From: Methylocapsa acidiphila B2
GTDB taxonomy: Bacteria > Pseudomonadota > Alphaproteobacteria > Rhizobiales > Beijerinckiaceae
Direction of reading: 5' to 3'
DNA: 64,000 bases
Assembly: GCF_000427445.1 (NCBI RefSeq)
Contig: NZ_KE386496.1
Span: 2,367,844-2,431,843 of the forward strand
The notes under the pieces are model-generated. The model made no database searches, had not been told where the DNA came from, and was given only the letters and a program-made list of their open reading frames with translations. Position 1 is the stretch's first letter. Each line of letters begins with the position of its first letter. Below are positions 48,385 to 56,820 of the stretch, one piece after another. Made by a program: the position numbers and the translations under genes.

Positions 48385-49240
48385 GCGATCCCACGGCGGC
48401 GCCTTGGATGAAATCGAGCAGAGCCGCATTCATCCCGGGCCAGCGATTATGCGGCCCGGCGGTTTCGCAATAAGCAACGCGCCGCTCTTCCGCGCATCCG
48501 GAGAATGCGCGGCAGCCGTCCCCGATTGCATCGAGATCAACCGGCGCGCAACGGGCGCACTCGCCCCAATAGGCCGCGGCGCCCCGCCCGAAGCCAGGGA
48601 AGAGCGTATCGGCGCGACTGTGGATGATCAACACCGCCGGAACCGCGGGACAGGGCATCGCGTCGAGGTCTTCGCGCGTGATCCCTGCCGCGCTCGCGAC
48701 AATCGCTCGCGGCGCGCCGCGAGCGTCGGCGGCCGAAGCGACTATGCCCTCCGCTATCGTCGCGCCGTCGGAATGGCCGAGATAGGCGATCGAGGCCTGA
48801 TCGATGCAGAACAGACTTTCGACCGTCGCTGCGACTTTGGCCTGCTGCGCGACGGTTTGGCGCGACAGTCTCAGATGGTCACTGTAGGAAATGACGAAGC
48901 CGCGTCGAGTCGCCTCCGGCGTTAGGCCATAGAAAATTTCGGCCTTTCGGCGATCGTATCCCGCCGGTGGGTAGACGACAATCAGCGGATAGGCCCGCGT
49001 CGGATCATAATCGCTCGGCGTCCGCACCGTCACTCCAAGACCGTCGGAGGTCGTCACGTCGTCGTCGAGAGACGCACGCCCGGATTTGCCGCCGGGACTG
49101 CAGGCCGCAGCGATCCCGGCGGTGGGCCCCCCCGAACTCACATCAGGCCGTGCGGGAGGCGACCAGAACCAAACGCCGAGCGACAGGGCGACGGCGGCGG
49201 CGATCAGAGCTGTTTCTCGCCGCGAAAGCTTTATGCGCAT
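48380..49240 (-). CDS. Exported alpha/beta-hydrolase, PHB-depolymerase/esterase-like
   Basis: 286 residues from the ATG at 49240. A membrane/signal segment (TALIAAAVALSLGVWFW) is followed by a periplasmic hydrolase domain. The nucleophile is Ser157 in GHSDG, with Asp211 (HSRADTLFP) and His264 (AGPHNRW) as the rest of the catalytic triad. The Tyr/Pro-rich PLIVVYPPAGYDRRK oxyanion region is typical of CE1/PHB-depolymerase-like (LpqC type) enzymes. Several Cys may form disulfides. The natural substrate is not clear; an extracellular polyester or ester is likely. It diverges from a LysR gene. Confidence 0.8.
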   Translation of the reverse strand: MRIKLSRRETALIAAAVALSLGVWFWSPPARPDVSSGGPTAGIAAACSPGGKSGRASLDDDVTTSDGLGVTVRTPSDYDPTRAYPLIVVYPPAGYDRRKAEIFYGLTPEATRRGFVISYSDHLRLSRQTVAQQAKVAATVESLFCIDQASIAYLGHSDGATIAEGIVASAADARGAPRAIVASAAGITREDLDAMPCPAVPAVLIIHSRADTLFPGFGRGAAAYWGECARCAPVDLDAIGDGCRAFSGCAEERRVAYCETAGPHNRWPGMNAALLDFIQGAAVGSP

Positions 49241-49462
49241 CAAAACGATCCTCACGCGATCGAGCCGCCCGCCCTTTGATGATTTTCTCTTTCGGCCTCT
49301 GCTTTTTACGCGCCAAAGAGGGGTCATAAAACCCGTCAAGGGCTGAGCTCTTTCGCCGCGTGGCCGCGCCTTCGCATATCTGAAGCAATCAGAACGAAAT
49401 TCAAGCGCGGTCATTAGGATTTGCAACGCTGAAGCCAAGCTCGGCGTCTATCAGCCAAGCAA

Positions 49463-49500
49463 CGAACAAAGCAAAGCTCACTGACGAAGCTGCTTGTTCG
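49463..49500. promoter_or_regulatory. Inverted repeat before the LysR gene
   Basis: CGAACAAAGC (49463-49472) and GCTTGTTCG (49492-49500) form an imperfect inverted repeat 28 bases before the LysR start. This is a typical place for LysR autoregulation, but the target is unproven. Confidence 0.3.
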
Positions 49501-49527
49501 ATCCGTTCAACTTGCTATTTATGACGC

Positions 49528-50391
49528 ATGGAGCTCTATCAAATCAGGCATTTCGTCGCCATCATAGAAACCGGGAGCTTCACCAAAGGCGCTCAACGCG
49601 CGGCAGTGTCGCAACCTGCAATCTCGGCAAGCATCGCGCGGCTCGAAGCCGAGCTCGACGTGAAATTGCTCGACCGTCGGCGCGCGCCGGTGGTCCCGAC
49701 AGCGGCTGGAGCGCATTTGCTCGAGACCGGCAAAGCTATATTGAACGCGTGCAACAAAGTGAAAGCCGACCTCAAGGCGATCAGAACGCCGCGGCTTCTA
49801 AGGATCGGAATCCTACAATCGCTTTCGAGCCGTCACGTGTCCGGCCTTTTGAGCGGGTTTCGGCGAGCCAACCCCCATGTCGCGATCGAGGTATTCGATG
49901 GATCGTCCGAGCAGTTAAGCGCCTTCCTCGAGGAACAGCAGCTCGACTCGATCCTGACGATCCTGAACGGCGCGCCCTCGACCTTCGCGAGCCTGGTGCT
50001 CTTCAAGGAGCCTTACGTGCTCGCAGTGCCCGAAGAGCATAAGCTCGCGCATCGCAAAAGCGTGTCGCTTGCCGATCTCCACGATGAGCCTTTCATCCTT
50101 CGGACGCGCTGCGATTTTTATCACGACTCGACCAAGGCGCTGGCGGCGCGCGGGATCAAGGTGCGCGTCATTTACCAGACCGATCAGGACGACAGGGCGC
50201 TTGCTCTCGTCGCCGCCGGATTGGGATTGGCCTTTGTTCCCGCCCATTTCGGCGCGCCCTTGGTTCGGCAAGTCCCCGTCGATGATTTAGGGCTCGTTCG
50301 CGAAGTGGGGCTGCTCTGGAGGCATGAGCGCGAGGACGACGATCTCGCCGAATTCGCCAAATTCGCAGGACGCCATCTCTGGACGGACTGA
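49528..50391 (+). CDS. LysR family transcriptional regulator
   Basis: 287 residues. The N-terminal winged helix-turn-helix is MELYQIRHFVAIIETGSFTK followed by AQRAAVSQPAISASIARLE. The effector-binding domain is ~90-287, with RIGILQSLSSRHVSGLL and VAAGLGLAFVPAHF. It lies between the exported esterase (divergent) and the pmoD/pmoC genes (convergent side). Its target is likely one of these, by position alone. Confidence 0.92.
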   Translation: MELYQIRHFVAIIETGSFTKGAQRAAVSQPAISASIARLEAELDVKLLDRRRAPVVPTAAGAHLLETGKAILNACNKVKADLKAIRTPRLLRIGILQSLSSRHVSGLLSGFRRANPHVAIEVFDGSSEQLSAFLEEQQLDSILTILNGAPSTFASLVLFKEPYVLAVPEEHKLAHRKSVSLADLHDEPFILRTRCDFYHDSTKALAARGIKVRVIYQTDQDDRALALVAAGLGLAFVPAHFGAPLVRQVPVDDLGLVREVGLLWRHEREDDDLAEFAKFAGRHLWTD

Positions 50392-50546
50392 CCGCGCGCT
50401 CGAAAAGGCGGCATGGCGCATCCTACCGCCATCGCGGCTCGAGACAACTTTGCCGGGCCCCTTGCCATGAGAGCATTTGAGGGATTCGCTTGATCGGTTC
50501 CCTCGGCCGTCTGAACGAATGATCCGTCGCGGTTGAGACGGACGGA

Positions 50547-51179
50547 CTAGGTGCGCGCCCTTTTGGCTGCGGCGGCATTGCGCGAGGCCCAGCGCGCATA
50601 AAGCCAATAGACGACGGCGCCTCCGACGATCGACGTGGCGATCATGCCGTAAAACATGATGGCTCCGCGCCGGCCGTGCCCAACCGAGAAGGGGAATTGC
50701 GAGACATAGACCTGGCCATGGTCGTTCTTGACCGTCACGATCCCTTGATATTTGCCAGCGGTGGTGAAGACATGCTGGAAGCTGATCGTGCCTGTCGGAT
50801 AAAGCCGCCCCGGCAGATGCGCCTCCGTCACCGGATCGAGAGCCTCCGGCGCGACTTGCGCTTCATCGAGTATTTGCGGCGCGCCTGACGCGTCTGAGCC
50901 GCCGCCGACATCCTTGATCACGCGAATGTCGGTCATCATGCCGCGCAGCTCCGCATCGACGTAATCGAGCACGATCGTGACCGGTCCAGTGTAAGGGATG
51001 TCCTTGCAGAATTCGGCGCGCGGATCGTGAGCCTGGTAGGCGGTCACATGAATGAGGTCGGGCCCAACCCGCACAACGCATTTGCTGTCATTATCCGAGC
51101 TCAAGACTGCGTCGGCGCGAGCGACGGTCCCGAGCAGGGTCATCGCTAGAAGGCTGAGGCTCGCGGCTCGAACGAACAT
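50547..51179 (-). CDS. pmoD: PmoD/AmoD-like periplasmic protein with C-terminal membrane anchor
   Basis: 210 residues. The signal peptide ends VARADA; the periplasmic domain is ~24-170; one membrane helix (~172-195) closes the protein. The sequence DSKCVVRVGPDLIHVTAYQA, EFCKDIP, and LDYVDAELRGMM resembles the AmoD/PmoD family, whose Cys and Met residues bind copper. Here Cys34, Cys58 and Met81/82 are candidates. The FSVG strand before the helix is also family-like. It is on the same strand as pmoC, 298 bases downstream of it. The family call rests on recall of the pattern, so it is less certain than pmoC. Confidence 0.68.
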   Translation of the reverse strand: MFVRAASLSLLAMTLLGTVARADAVLSSDNDSKCVVRVGPDLIHVTAYQAHDPRAEFCKDIPYTGPVTIVLDYVDAELRGMMTDIRVIKDVGGGSDASGAPQILDEAQVAPEALDPVTEAHLPGRLYPTGTISFQHVFTTAGKYQGIVTVKNDHGQVYVSQFPFSVGHGRRGAIMFYGMIATSIVGGAVVYWLYARWASRNAAAAKRART

Positions 51180-51324
51180 TTTTCCGTTCTCCTCATTTCC
51201 GCCTACCGTTCCGAGCCCCGACGAAACATCGCCGGTTCGAGACCTTGATGAACTCGCCCGAAAACGACTTCCGGTCCTCTGCGGGCGTCGCTTCCAAATT
51301 ACGGCGCCGGACCGGCAATGCGCT

Positions 51325-51352
51325 ATTATGACGCAATTTTAAATCGTCACAA
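51325..51352 (-). promoter_or_regulatory. Possible sigma-70 type promoter of the pmoD-like gene
   Basis: On the minus strand TTGTGA (51352-51347) and CATAAT (51330-51325) are 16 bases apart, about 145 bases before the start. Plausible but unproven. Confidence 0.3.
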
Positions 51353-51377
51353 TCCCCAAAACGCCTCGTTTCGGAAA

Positions 51378-51411
51378 GAGGCGCGCCGACGTGACGCTAT
51401 CGGCGCGCCTC
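51378..51411 (-). terminator. Hairpin after pmoC
   Basis: An 11-bp GC-rich perfect stem (GAGGCGCGCCG at 51378-51388 with 51401-51411) with a 12-base loop, 67 bases past the pmoC stop. The tail on the minus strand is only TTTCC, so termination may be partial. Confidence 0.5.
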
Positions 51412-51477
51412 GATCCGCGCAGGGCGCTCAGCCCATCGCGAGCTCGATAGCTGTGACCGAGCCCGCTCTTGCGGACA

Positions 51478-52275
51478 TTATTCCGCCGGCTCGAGGCCGA
51501 CGACGTCTTCGTAGCCCGTGCAGAGTTCCTTGACGCGGCCGAGGATCTGCAGCGAAACGCCGAACACCGCGAGGGCGAACCAGCCGAAGAACACGAACAT
51601 CCAGTGCAGCGGAGCGACGAACAGCTCTTCCATGAACCAGAACGTGTGGCCCCACTCATTGAGCGCGACGTTCGGGAAGATCATGAACGGGCCGACGAAC
51701 AGCAGAAGATAGGCGATCGAATAGCCTTTCGAGCCGAAGGTCGGGAGCCGGGTCCGAGCATAAACGAAGCCGCCCACACCGATGATGATGTAGATCGGAT
51801 AGCTCATGTAGAACTCAATGATGTGGCTCGGCGTGAAGTCGGTGTCGCGAATAACCGTCTGATGCCAGGTGCCGTCCTGCTCGGTGAAATAGCTCGCGCC
51901 CCAGTAGATGGCGAGGCCATACACGAAGATCCAGTTCAGCAGATAGAAGATGCGGCGGAGTTCTTCGCGCGGCGCGACCGTGTCGAGGTCGTTCGGGCGG
52001 GTCTTCCAGAGATAGCCGATGAGGCCGAGGAAGAGGATGAGCTCGGTCGGCTCTTCGATGTACAGAATGGTCATCCAGTATTTCTGGAATTCCGGCGAGA
52101 ACGAGTCGAGACCGGCGTACCAGCCGAAGACTTGCTCATAAATGCGAACGCCGATGTAGAAAGCGGTCAAAGCGATGGATCCAATGACCATCGGCTTTGG
52201 ATCCCATACGAGTCGCGCGGCGGATGAGGCCGCTTCTTCCGCGCGGCCAGGGGTTGTTTCAGTGATTAGGCTCAT
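51478..52275 (-). CDS. pmoC: Particulate methane monooxygenase subunit C
   Basis: 265 residues from the ATG at 52275, the normal PmoC length; the upstream frame to 52338 is not family-like. An integral membrane subunit of copper-dependent methane monooxygenase. The CuC-site ligands are all present: Asp134, His138 and His151, spaced as in Methylococcus (Asp156, His160, His173). The CuD-site ligands Asn206, His210 and His224 are also present at the right spacing. The TPSHIIEFYMSYPIY helix and NEWGHTFWFMEE segment are intact. No pmoA or pmoB is beside it, so this is an orphan or extra copy. Because both copper sites are kept, I expect a functional subunit. Confidence 0.97.
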   Translation of the reverse strand: MSLITETTPGRAEEAASSAARLVWDPKPMVIGSIALTAFYIGVRIYEQVFGWYAGLDSFSPEFQKYWMTILYIEEPTELILFLGLIGYLWKTRPNDLDTVAPREELRRIFYLLNWIFVYGLAIYWGASYFTEQDGTWHQTVIRDTDFTPSHIIEFYMSYPIYIIIGVGGFVYARTRLPTFGSKGYSIAYLLLFVGPFMIFPNVALNEWGHTFWFMEELFVAPLHWMFVFFGWFALAVFGVSLQILGRVKELCTGYEDVVGLEPAE

Positions 52276-52755
52276 CTGACGTGCCTTTTGTAGTCGACGA
52301 ACATTCGCCGGCGACGGGCACGGGACGCAATGTCTCATGTCGCCCCAGCGTCCGGCGACGGTACTCGCCTCGCATGGAGAGTTGAAATCGTTTATTGTTA
52401 TCTAGACCATCACTCATAGTTATGTTCGTGCGCAGCCATCGGCAGACGCTTGCGAATTCTTATACTTGAGCTTGCGCATTGCCTGCTATGAGACAGCTTT
52501 GCTTTATTTTTCTCTCGCTATGCCTTCGGCGCCAGCGGTAGGGCGTAGGGGCTGCGCGACTTCGACTAGCAAACCGCGGCGGGGGTGCGGCGCTGTGTCG
52601 CTCAGGGCCGCCTCCTAAAATCGTAAACATCTCATAAGTAACGGAAATTTTGATCTTTATCTTGACTGGCGTTCCTTGCCGGCATTGCCGGTTCCGTGCT
52701 TAATGCCGACGCAATAACGAGGTCGACTCCGTTCGACTAATGTGGAGGACGTGCA
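52276..52755. promoter_or_regulatory. Divergent regulatory region between pmoC and the PCuAC gene
   Basis: 480 bases with no gene. It should hold both promoters. I looked for sigma-54 (GG-N10-GC) sites and found none with correct spacing, and no confident sigma-70 boxes. The PCuAC gene has a strong GGAGG ribosome site at its end. Confidence 0.55.
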
Positions 52756-53277
52756 ATGAAGATTTCGGTTTCGCCGATCATCGTGTCGTTTGCGCTCGCA
52801 GCCGCCTTGTCCTCGCCCGGCGCCGCGCATCAGGTCACGGTCGGCAAATTGAAGATCGGACATCCCTGGGTGCATGAAGCGGTTGAAGGCGCGCCCGGCA
52901 CTTACGCGGCCATCATTGAAATTCACAATGACGGCGACGAGCCCGAGCGGCTTCTCAGCGGCACGATCGAGGGCGCGGGCGCAGGCGTCCTTTACAAAAT
53001 TATCGAGAAGAACGGCCATTTTACGTCCCAGCCTGTGCCGGAGGGCCTCGTCATTCCCGCGCACGGCAGCATCGAGCTTGCTCCGACCGACTATCAGCTC
53101 AAGTTCGGCAAGGTCACGAAAGCCCTTGAAGCCGATTCCGAGGTCATGGGCACGCTCGTGTTCGAGAAGCTCGGCAGCAAGCCGGTGGAATTCATGGTCG
53201 AGCAGGACGACACCGCGCCTAAGGAAGACGCAATAGCGGCGGGCGACGAGCACAAGGCCAGCCACGCCCATCAATGA
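52756..53277 (+). CDS. PCuAC-domain periplasmic copper chaperone, histidine-brace type
   Basis: 173 residues with signal peptide cleavage expected at GAA/HQ, leaving His25 as the N-terminal residue. The PCuAC fold is clear (VGKLKIGHPWVHEAVEG, GTYAAIIEIHNDGDEPERLL, and IPAHGSIEL). The four usual ligands of the H..M..H-x-M motif are replaced: Tyr80, Phe89, Gln114 and Lys116 stand in their places. A His-rich tail (HKASHAHQ) is present. In methanotrophs, PCuAC proteins near pmo genes are known to bind copper by a histidine brace, which an N-terminal His would provide. It diverges from pmoC. Confidence 0.88.
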   Translation: MKISVSPIIVSFALAAALSSPGAAHQVTVGKLKIGHPWVHEAVEGAPGTYAAIIEIHNDGDEPERLLSGTIEGAGAGVLYKIIEKNGHFTSQPVPEGLVIPAHGSIELAPTDYQLKFGKVTKALEADSEVMGTLVFEKLGSKPVEFMVEQDDTAPKEDAIAAGDEHKASHAHQ

Positions 53278-53403
53278 GCCTCGCGCCCTTTGGATCAATA
53301 CGATCATAAAGACCTGCGCTTTGGAGCTTCGCCGCCGAAGTCACGCAACTGAGACGCGCGGAGGCGACAAGCCCCCGCCGGGAAACAACACGGTTTTTCG
53401 TTC

Positions 53404-54150
53404 ATGAATCATCAGGCAACCGCCCGCGCCGAACGCCTCTTCTCCGGCCCAATCGGCGCGGAATATGACATGCTGAAACTCATCTGCCCGGCTGCGGCGG
53501 CGATGAGCCTCCGCGTCGGAGATTTCGTCGCTAGCTTGCCTGCACGGCCCAACAGGACGCTCGATCTATTCGAGATCGGCTGCGGGACAGGCGTCACCAC
53601 CCAGGCTCTACTGCACTCGCGCTCCGACCTCACGATTGCAGCCATCGACAACGAGCCGACCATGCTCGCTCAAGCGCAGGGCAATCTCGCCGGCTTCCTC
53701 GGCCAAGGCCGCGTCACGCTCTTCGAGACGGACGCGCTCTCGGGACTGCGCTCGCTGCCAGCGGAAAGCGTCGACGTCGTGGCCTCGGCCTACGCCATTC
53801 ATAATTTTCTCGACGATTATCGCAGCCTCGCGCTGGCCGAGGCCTTTCGGGTCCTGCGGCCCGGCGGCTTTTTCGTCAATGGCGACCGCTACGCGCTCGA
53901 CGACGCGGCGGAGCACACGCGGCAGACGCAGGCGGAAGCTCGGCACTATTTCAAGACCTTCGCCGCGATCGGTCGGCATGATCTTCTAGAGCAATGGATC
54001 ATCCATCTGTTCAGCGACGAATCCTCCGAGCACTTGATGCGTCTCGGGCCCGCGCTGGCGACCATGCAGGCGGTCGGCTTCGAGGCGGTCGAGGTCCCGT
54101 TCCGCGAGGGCGTCAACGCTCTGCTGACGGCCGTCAAGCCGGCGCCGTGA
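53404..54150 (+). CDS. Class I SAM-dependent methyltransferase
   Basis: 248 residues. SAM-binding motif I is FEIGCGTGVTTQALL, motif II DVVASAYAIHNFLDDY, and the post-motif is EAFRVLRPGGFFVNGDRYAL. The rest of the Rossmann fold is present. It acts on a small molecule or lipid of unknown identity. It stands alone, 126 bases after the PCuAC gene, with a 240-base spacer before scoA. Confidence 0.85.
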   Translation: MNHQATARAERLFSGPIGAEYDMLKLICPAAAAMSLRVGDFVASLPARPNRTLDLFEIGCGTGVTTQALLHSRSDLTIAAIDNEPTMLAQAQGNLAGFLGQGRVTLFETDALSGLRSLPAESVDVVASAYAIHNFLDDYRSLALAEAFRVLRPGGFFVNGDRYALDDAAEHTRQTQAEARHYFKTFAAIGRHDLLEQWIIHLFSDESSEHLMRLGPALATMQAVGFEAVEVPFREGVNALLTAVKPAP

Positions 54151-54390
54151 TCTGGCCGAAACGCGGCTGGATCATTTTCACTCCATGTTTATAATGCGTC
54201 GCGAAGCGCGGAGGCGGGACGACGGTCTCGCTGCAAGCGCCCAAGCGACGCCGTCGCCATCATTTGATTGCGGAGCGCTCCGGCTCAGCTTTGTTTCAAA
54301 AATTTGGCCTCCGGCAGGCGGCGTCCTGGCATTCGACTCAGAAGCGGCGTCGGAAATGCGGCAGGGCGAGAAAAATCAGGTCAAAGGCGC

Positions 54391-55095
54391 ATGAATAAGA
54401 TTTATACGGACGCCGCCACGGCTTTGGCCGATGTGGTCAAAAACGGCATGACGCTCATGTGCGGCGGATTTGGCCTCTGCGGCATACCTCAGGTTTTGAT
54501 CGTCGCGCTGCGGGATTCCGGGGTCAAGGATCTAACCGTGATCTCGAACAATGCGGGCGTCGACGGCGCCGGGCTCGGGCTGTTGCTCGAGACAAGGCAG
54601 ATCCGCAAGATGGTTTCATCCTATGTCGGCGAGAACAAGCTCTTCGAGCAGCAGTTTCTATCCGGCGAGCTCGAGCTCGAGTTCAATCCACAAGGCACGC
54701 TCGCCGAGCGGATTCGCGCCGGCGGCGCCGGGATCCCGGCCTTTTTCACCAAGACCGGCGTCGGGACGGTGATCGCGGACGGCAAAGAATTGCGCGAATT
54801 CGACGGCGCGACCTATGTGATGGAGCGCGGACTCATCGCCGACGTCTCGCTCGTTCACGCCTGGAAGGGCGATGCCGAAGGCAATCTGGTTTTTCGCAAG
54901 ACCGCGCGCAATTTCAATCCGATGATGGCCTCCGCCGGCAAGGTGACGATCGCCGAGGTCGAGCATCTCGTCCCGGCTGGCGAGATCGACCCGGACGCCA
55001 TTCACACCCCCGGCATTTTCGTCCATCGCATCGTCCACGCGCCGGACGTCGCCAAGATGATCGAGAAGCGCACGACCCGCCCACGCGCCGCTTGA
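54391..55095 (+). CDS. scoA: 3-oxoacid CoA-transferase subunit A
   Basis: 234 residues from the ATG at 54391, the family start. It forms succinyl-CoA:3-ketoacid CoA transferase with the subunit encoded 14 bases downstream, activating acetoacetate. Family motifs include MTLMCGGFGLCGIPQ, ISNNAGVDGAGLGLLL, and GTLAERIRAGGAGIPAF. In a methanotroph this fits acetoacetate recovered from poly-3-hydroxybutyrate. Confidence 0.94.
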   Translation: MNKIYTDAATALADVVKNGMTLMCGGFGLCGIPQVLIVALRDSGVKDLTVISNNAGVDGAGLGLLLETRQIRKMVSSYVGENKLFEQQFLSGELELEFNPQGTLAERIRAGGAGIPAFFTKTGVGTVIADGKELREFDGATYVMERGLIADVSLVHAWKGDAEGNLVFRKTARNFNPMMASAGKVTIAEVEHLVPAGEIDPDAIHTPGIFVHRIVHAPDVAKMIEKRTTRPRAA

Positions 55096-55109
55096 GGAGC
55101 ATTTTTTAG

Positions 55110-55772
55110 ATGGCCTGGACCAGGGATCAGATGGCGGCGCGCGCCGCCCAGGAATTGCGCGACGGGTTTTACGTCAATCTCGGGATCGGCATTCCAACGC
55201 TGGTCTCGAATTTCATCCCGCCCGGCATGAGCGTTCAGCTACAGAGCGAGAACGGCATGCTCGGCATGGGCCCCTTCCCCTTCGAGGGCGAGGAAGACCC
55301 GGATCTCATCAACGCCGGCAAGCAGACGATCACGGCGCTCCCAACAACGAGCTATTTTTCTTCCGCCGATAGTTTCGGCATGATCCGCGGCGGCCATATC
55401 GATCTCGCCATTCTCGGGGCGATGGAGGTCAGCGAAAAAGGCGATCTCGCCAATTGGATGATCCCCGGCAAAATGGTCAAGGGGATGGGCGGCGCGATGG
55501 ATCTCGTCGCCGGCGTCAAGCGGGTCGTCGTCGTCATGGACCATACGGCGAAAGGGCAGACCAAGCTGCTGCATCATTGCACTTTGCCGCTTACCGGCTC
55601 CGCGGTGGTCGATATGGTGATCACCGACCTCGGCGTCTTCACGATCGACAAGGACAGCGGGACCGGGATGACGCTCATCGAGCTTGCCGACGGCGTCGCG
55701 GCCGACGAGATCAAGTCGAAAACCGAAGCGAATTTCACGGTCGCGCCGGATCTCGCGACGACGGCCGCGTGA
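55110..55772 (+). CDS. scoB: 3-oxoacid CoA-transferase subunit B
   Basis: 220 residues. The catalytic Glu lies in [11 protein letters not shown], and the N-terminal [18 protein letters not shown] and [20 protein letters not shown] segments are typical. It is the partner of ScoA and is translated from the same transcript. A strong 12-bp hairpin lies 46 bases past its stop. Confidence 0.94.
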   Translation: MAWTRDQMAARAAQELRDGFYVNLGIGIPTLVSNFIPPGMSVQLQSENGMLGMGPFPFEGEEDPDLINAGKQTITALPTTSYFSSADSFGMIRGGHIDLAILGAMEVSEKGDLANWMIPGKMVKGMGGAMDLVAGVKRVVVVMDHTAKGQTKLLHHCTLPLTGSAVVDMVITDLGVFTIDKDSGTGMTLIELADGVAADEIKSKTEANFTVAPDLATTAA

Positions 55773-55818
55773 CCCTCTGCGGGGGCGCTGCCTGCAAATG
55801 TAAATGACTGGGACGCAT

Positions 55819-55850
55819 CCCTCGTCCAGAAGCATAGATCTGGACGAGGG
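55819..55850. other. Perfect 12-bp hairpin after scoB
   Basis: CCCTCGTCCAGA (55819-55830) pairs exactly with 55839-55850 around an 8-base loop. No T-run follows on either strand, so it may stabilise an mRNA end or be a repeat remnant. Confidence 0.55.
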
Positions 55851-55893
55851 CGCGATCATTCTGGTCGTGCGAAAAAAGCCGCCGAAGCTCGGC

Positions 55894-56289
55894 CTATTCG
55901 CCGGCGACGGTCTCCGCGAGCGGCCTTTCGCGCTCGACGGAATTGGTGCTGAGCTGTCGCGCCGTCAGATTCCCGTTCGCGTCATAGACAATGGCGATTG
56001 AAAATATGCCGAGCGTTCCCTGCAGATCGAGCAGAACGACGGGATTATAGGTTCCGGCGCGCTGAGCAAGGATCTGATATTTGCCGTTGTCCCAGATCCA
56101 GTCATAAGTTCCGGGGCCGACATTGGTCGCGCCCGGCCCGAGAATGGCCTGCGCCAGGGGCGGCTTGATTGTCCAGTTGGGATCGGCTGTTTGGCCCGGC
56201 GGAACGGCCCAACAGCCGCCCGTCACTGCGTCCGCGAGAACAATAACGCCTGCTGAATTATTTGTGAGCTGATTGATATTCGTCGTCAT
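55894..56289 (-). CDS. Hypothetical protein, beta-rich
   Basis: 131 residues from the ATG at 56289 behind GAGGAAAG. No signal peptide is seen. The sequence is rich in short strands and Asn/Gly (NNSAGVIVLADAVTGG, then GPGTYDWIWDNGKYQILAQ). It is followed by a C-terminal ERERPLAET. The function is unknown, and no named family is recognised. It is convergent with scoB. Confidence 0.55.
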   Translation of the reverse strand: MTTNINQLTNNSAGVIVLADAVTGGCWAVPPGQTADPNWTIKPPLAQAILGPGATNVGPGTYDWIWDNGKYQILAQRAGTYNPVVLLDLQGTLGIFSIAIVYDANGNLTARQLSTNSVERERPLAETVAGE

Positions 56290-56820
56290 GGCAAATGTCT
56301 TTCCTCAAAATGTGTTTCACTTGCACCAATAGATGCGCCATCTCTTAGGCTCGGCGCCGCGAGATCATGTCTTGGGTCCAATCGTTTGACGTCTCGTCGG
56401 CGTCCTGGGCGCGTCTCCAGCCCTGTCGCGGGAGACCTTTTCGAAATAGTCCCAGCGTCTCGAGATCCTGGTGGGAATTCACACCATTTAAATGAGGCCT
56501 TGGATCGAGCCTCATCGGATTGCAGTTGCGCCCTCCGCTACCCCATGCGGGCGAAGGCCAAGCATCTGCCGGCATGGCGCGAACGCGAAGCAACGCGCGA
56601 GAAGACACACAGACTTTTGCGTTCGAAGTTGGCAAATCATCCACGAGAGCAATAGAGCGGCCGGCGGCACGAGCCCCTCTTCTGGCGCGGGAACGGCGCC
56701 AGCCAAATTGATCGCCCCTTGTGCGGGAGACCGTCCTGCGCTCGGCAGTTACTTACGCGATTGCCTTAAAAGCCAGCCCGCCTTCGTCGCCGACGCGCGA
56801 CGCAGGCGGACCCTGCACAA
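56290..56820. other. Intergenic region with no gene seen
   Basis: 531 bases. Several short frames on both strands (for example 56345-56644 minus and 56492-56857 plus) lack ribosome sites and family resemblance. It likely carries the promoter of the gene at 55894-56289 and the 3' end of the giant autotransporter transcript. Confidence 0.5.

Noticed and set aside
52660..52720. Possible sigma-54 promoter before the PCuAC gene
   Set aside because: The GG and GC elements are 8 or 6 bases apart instead of 10.
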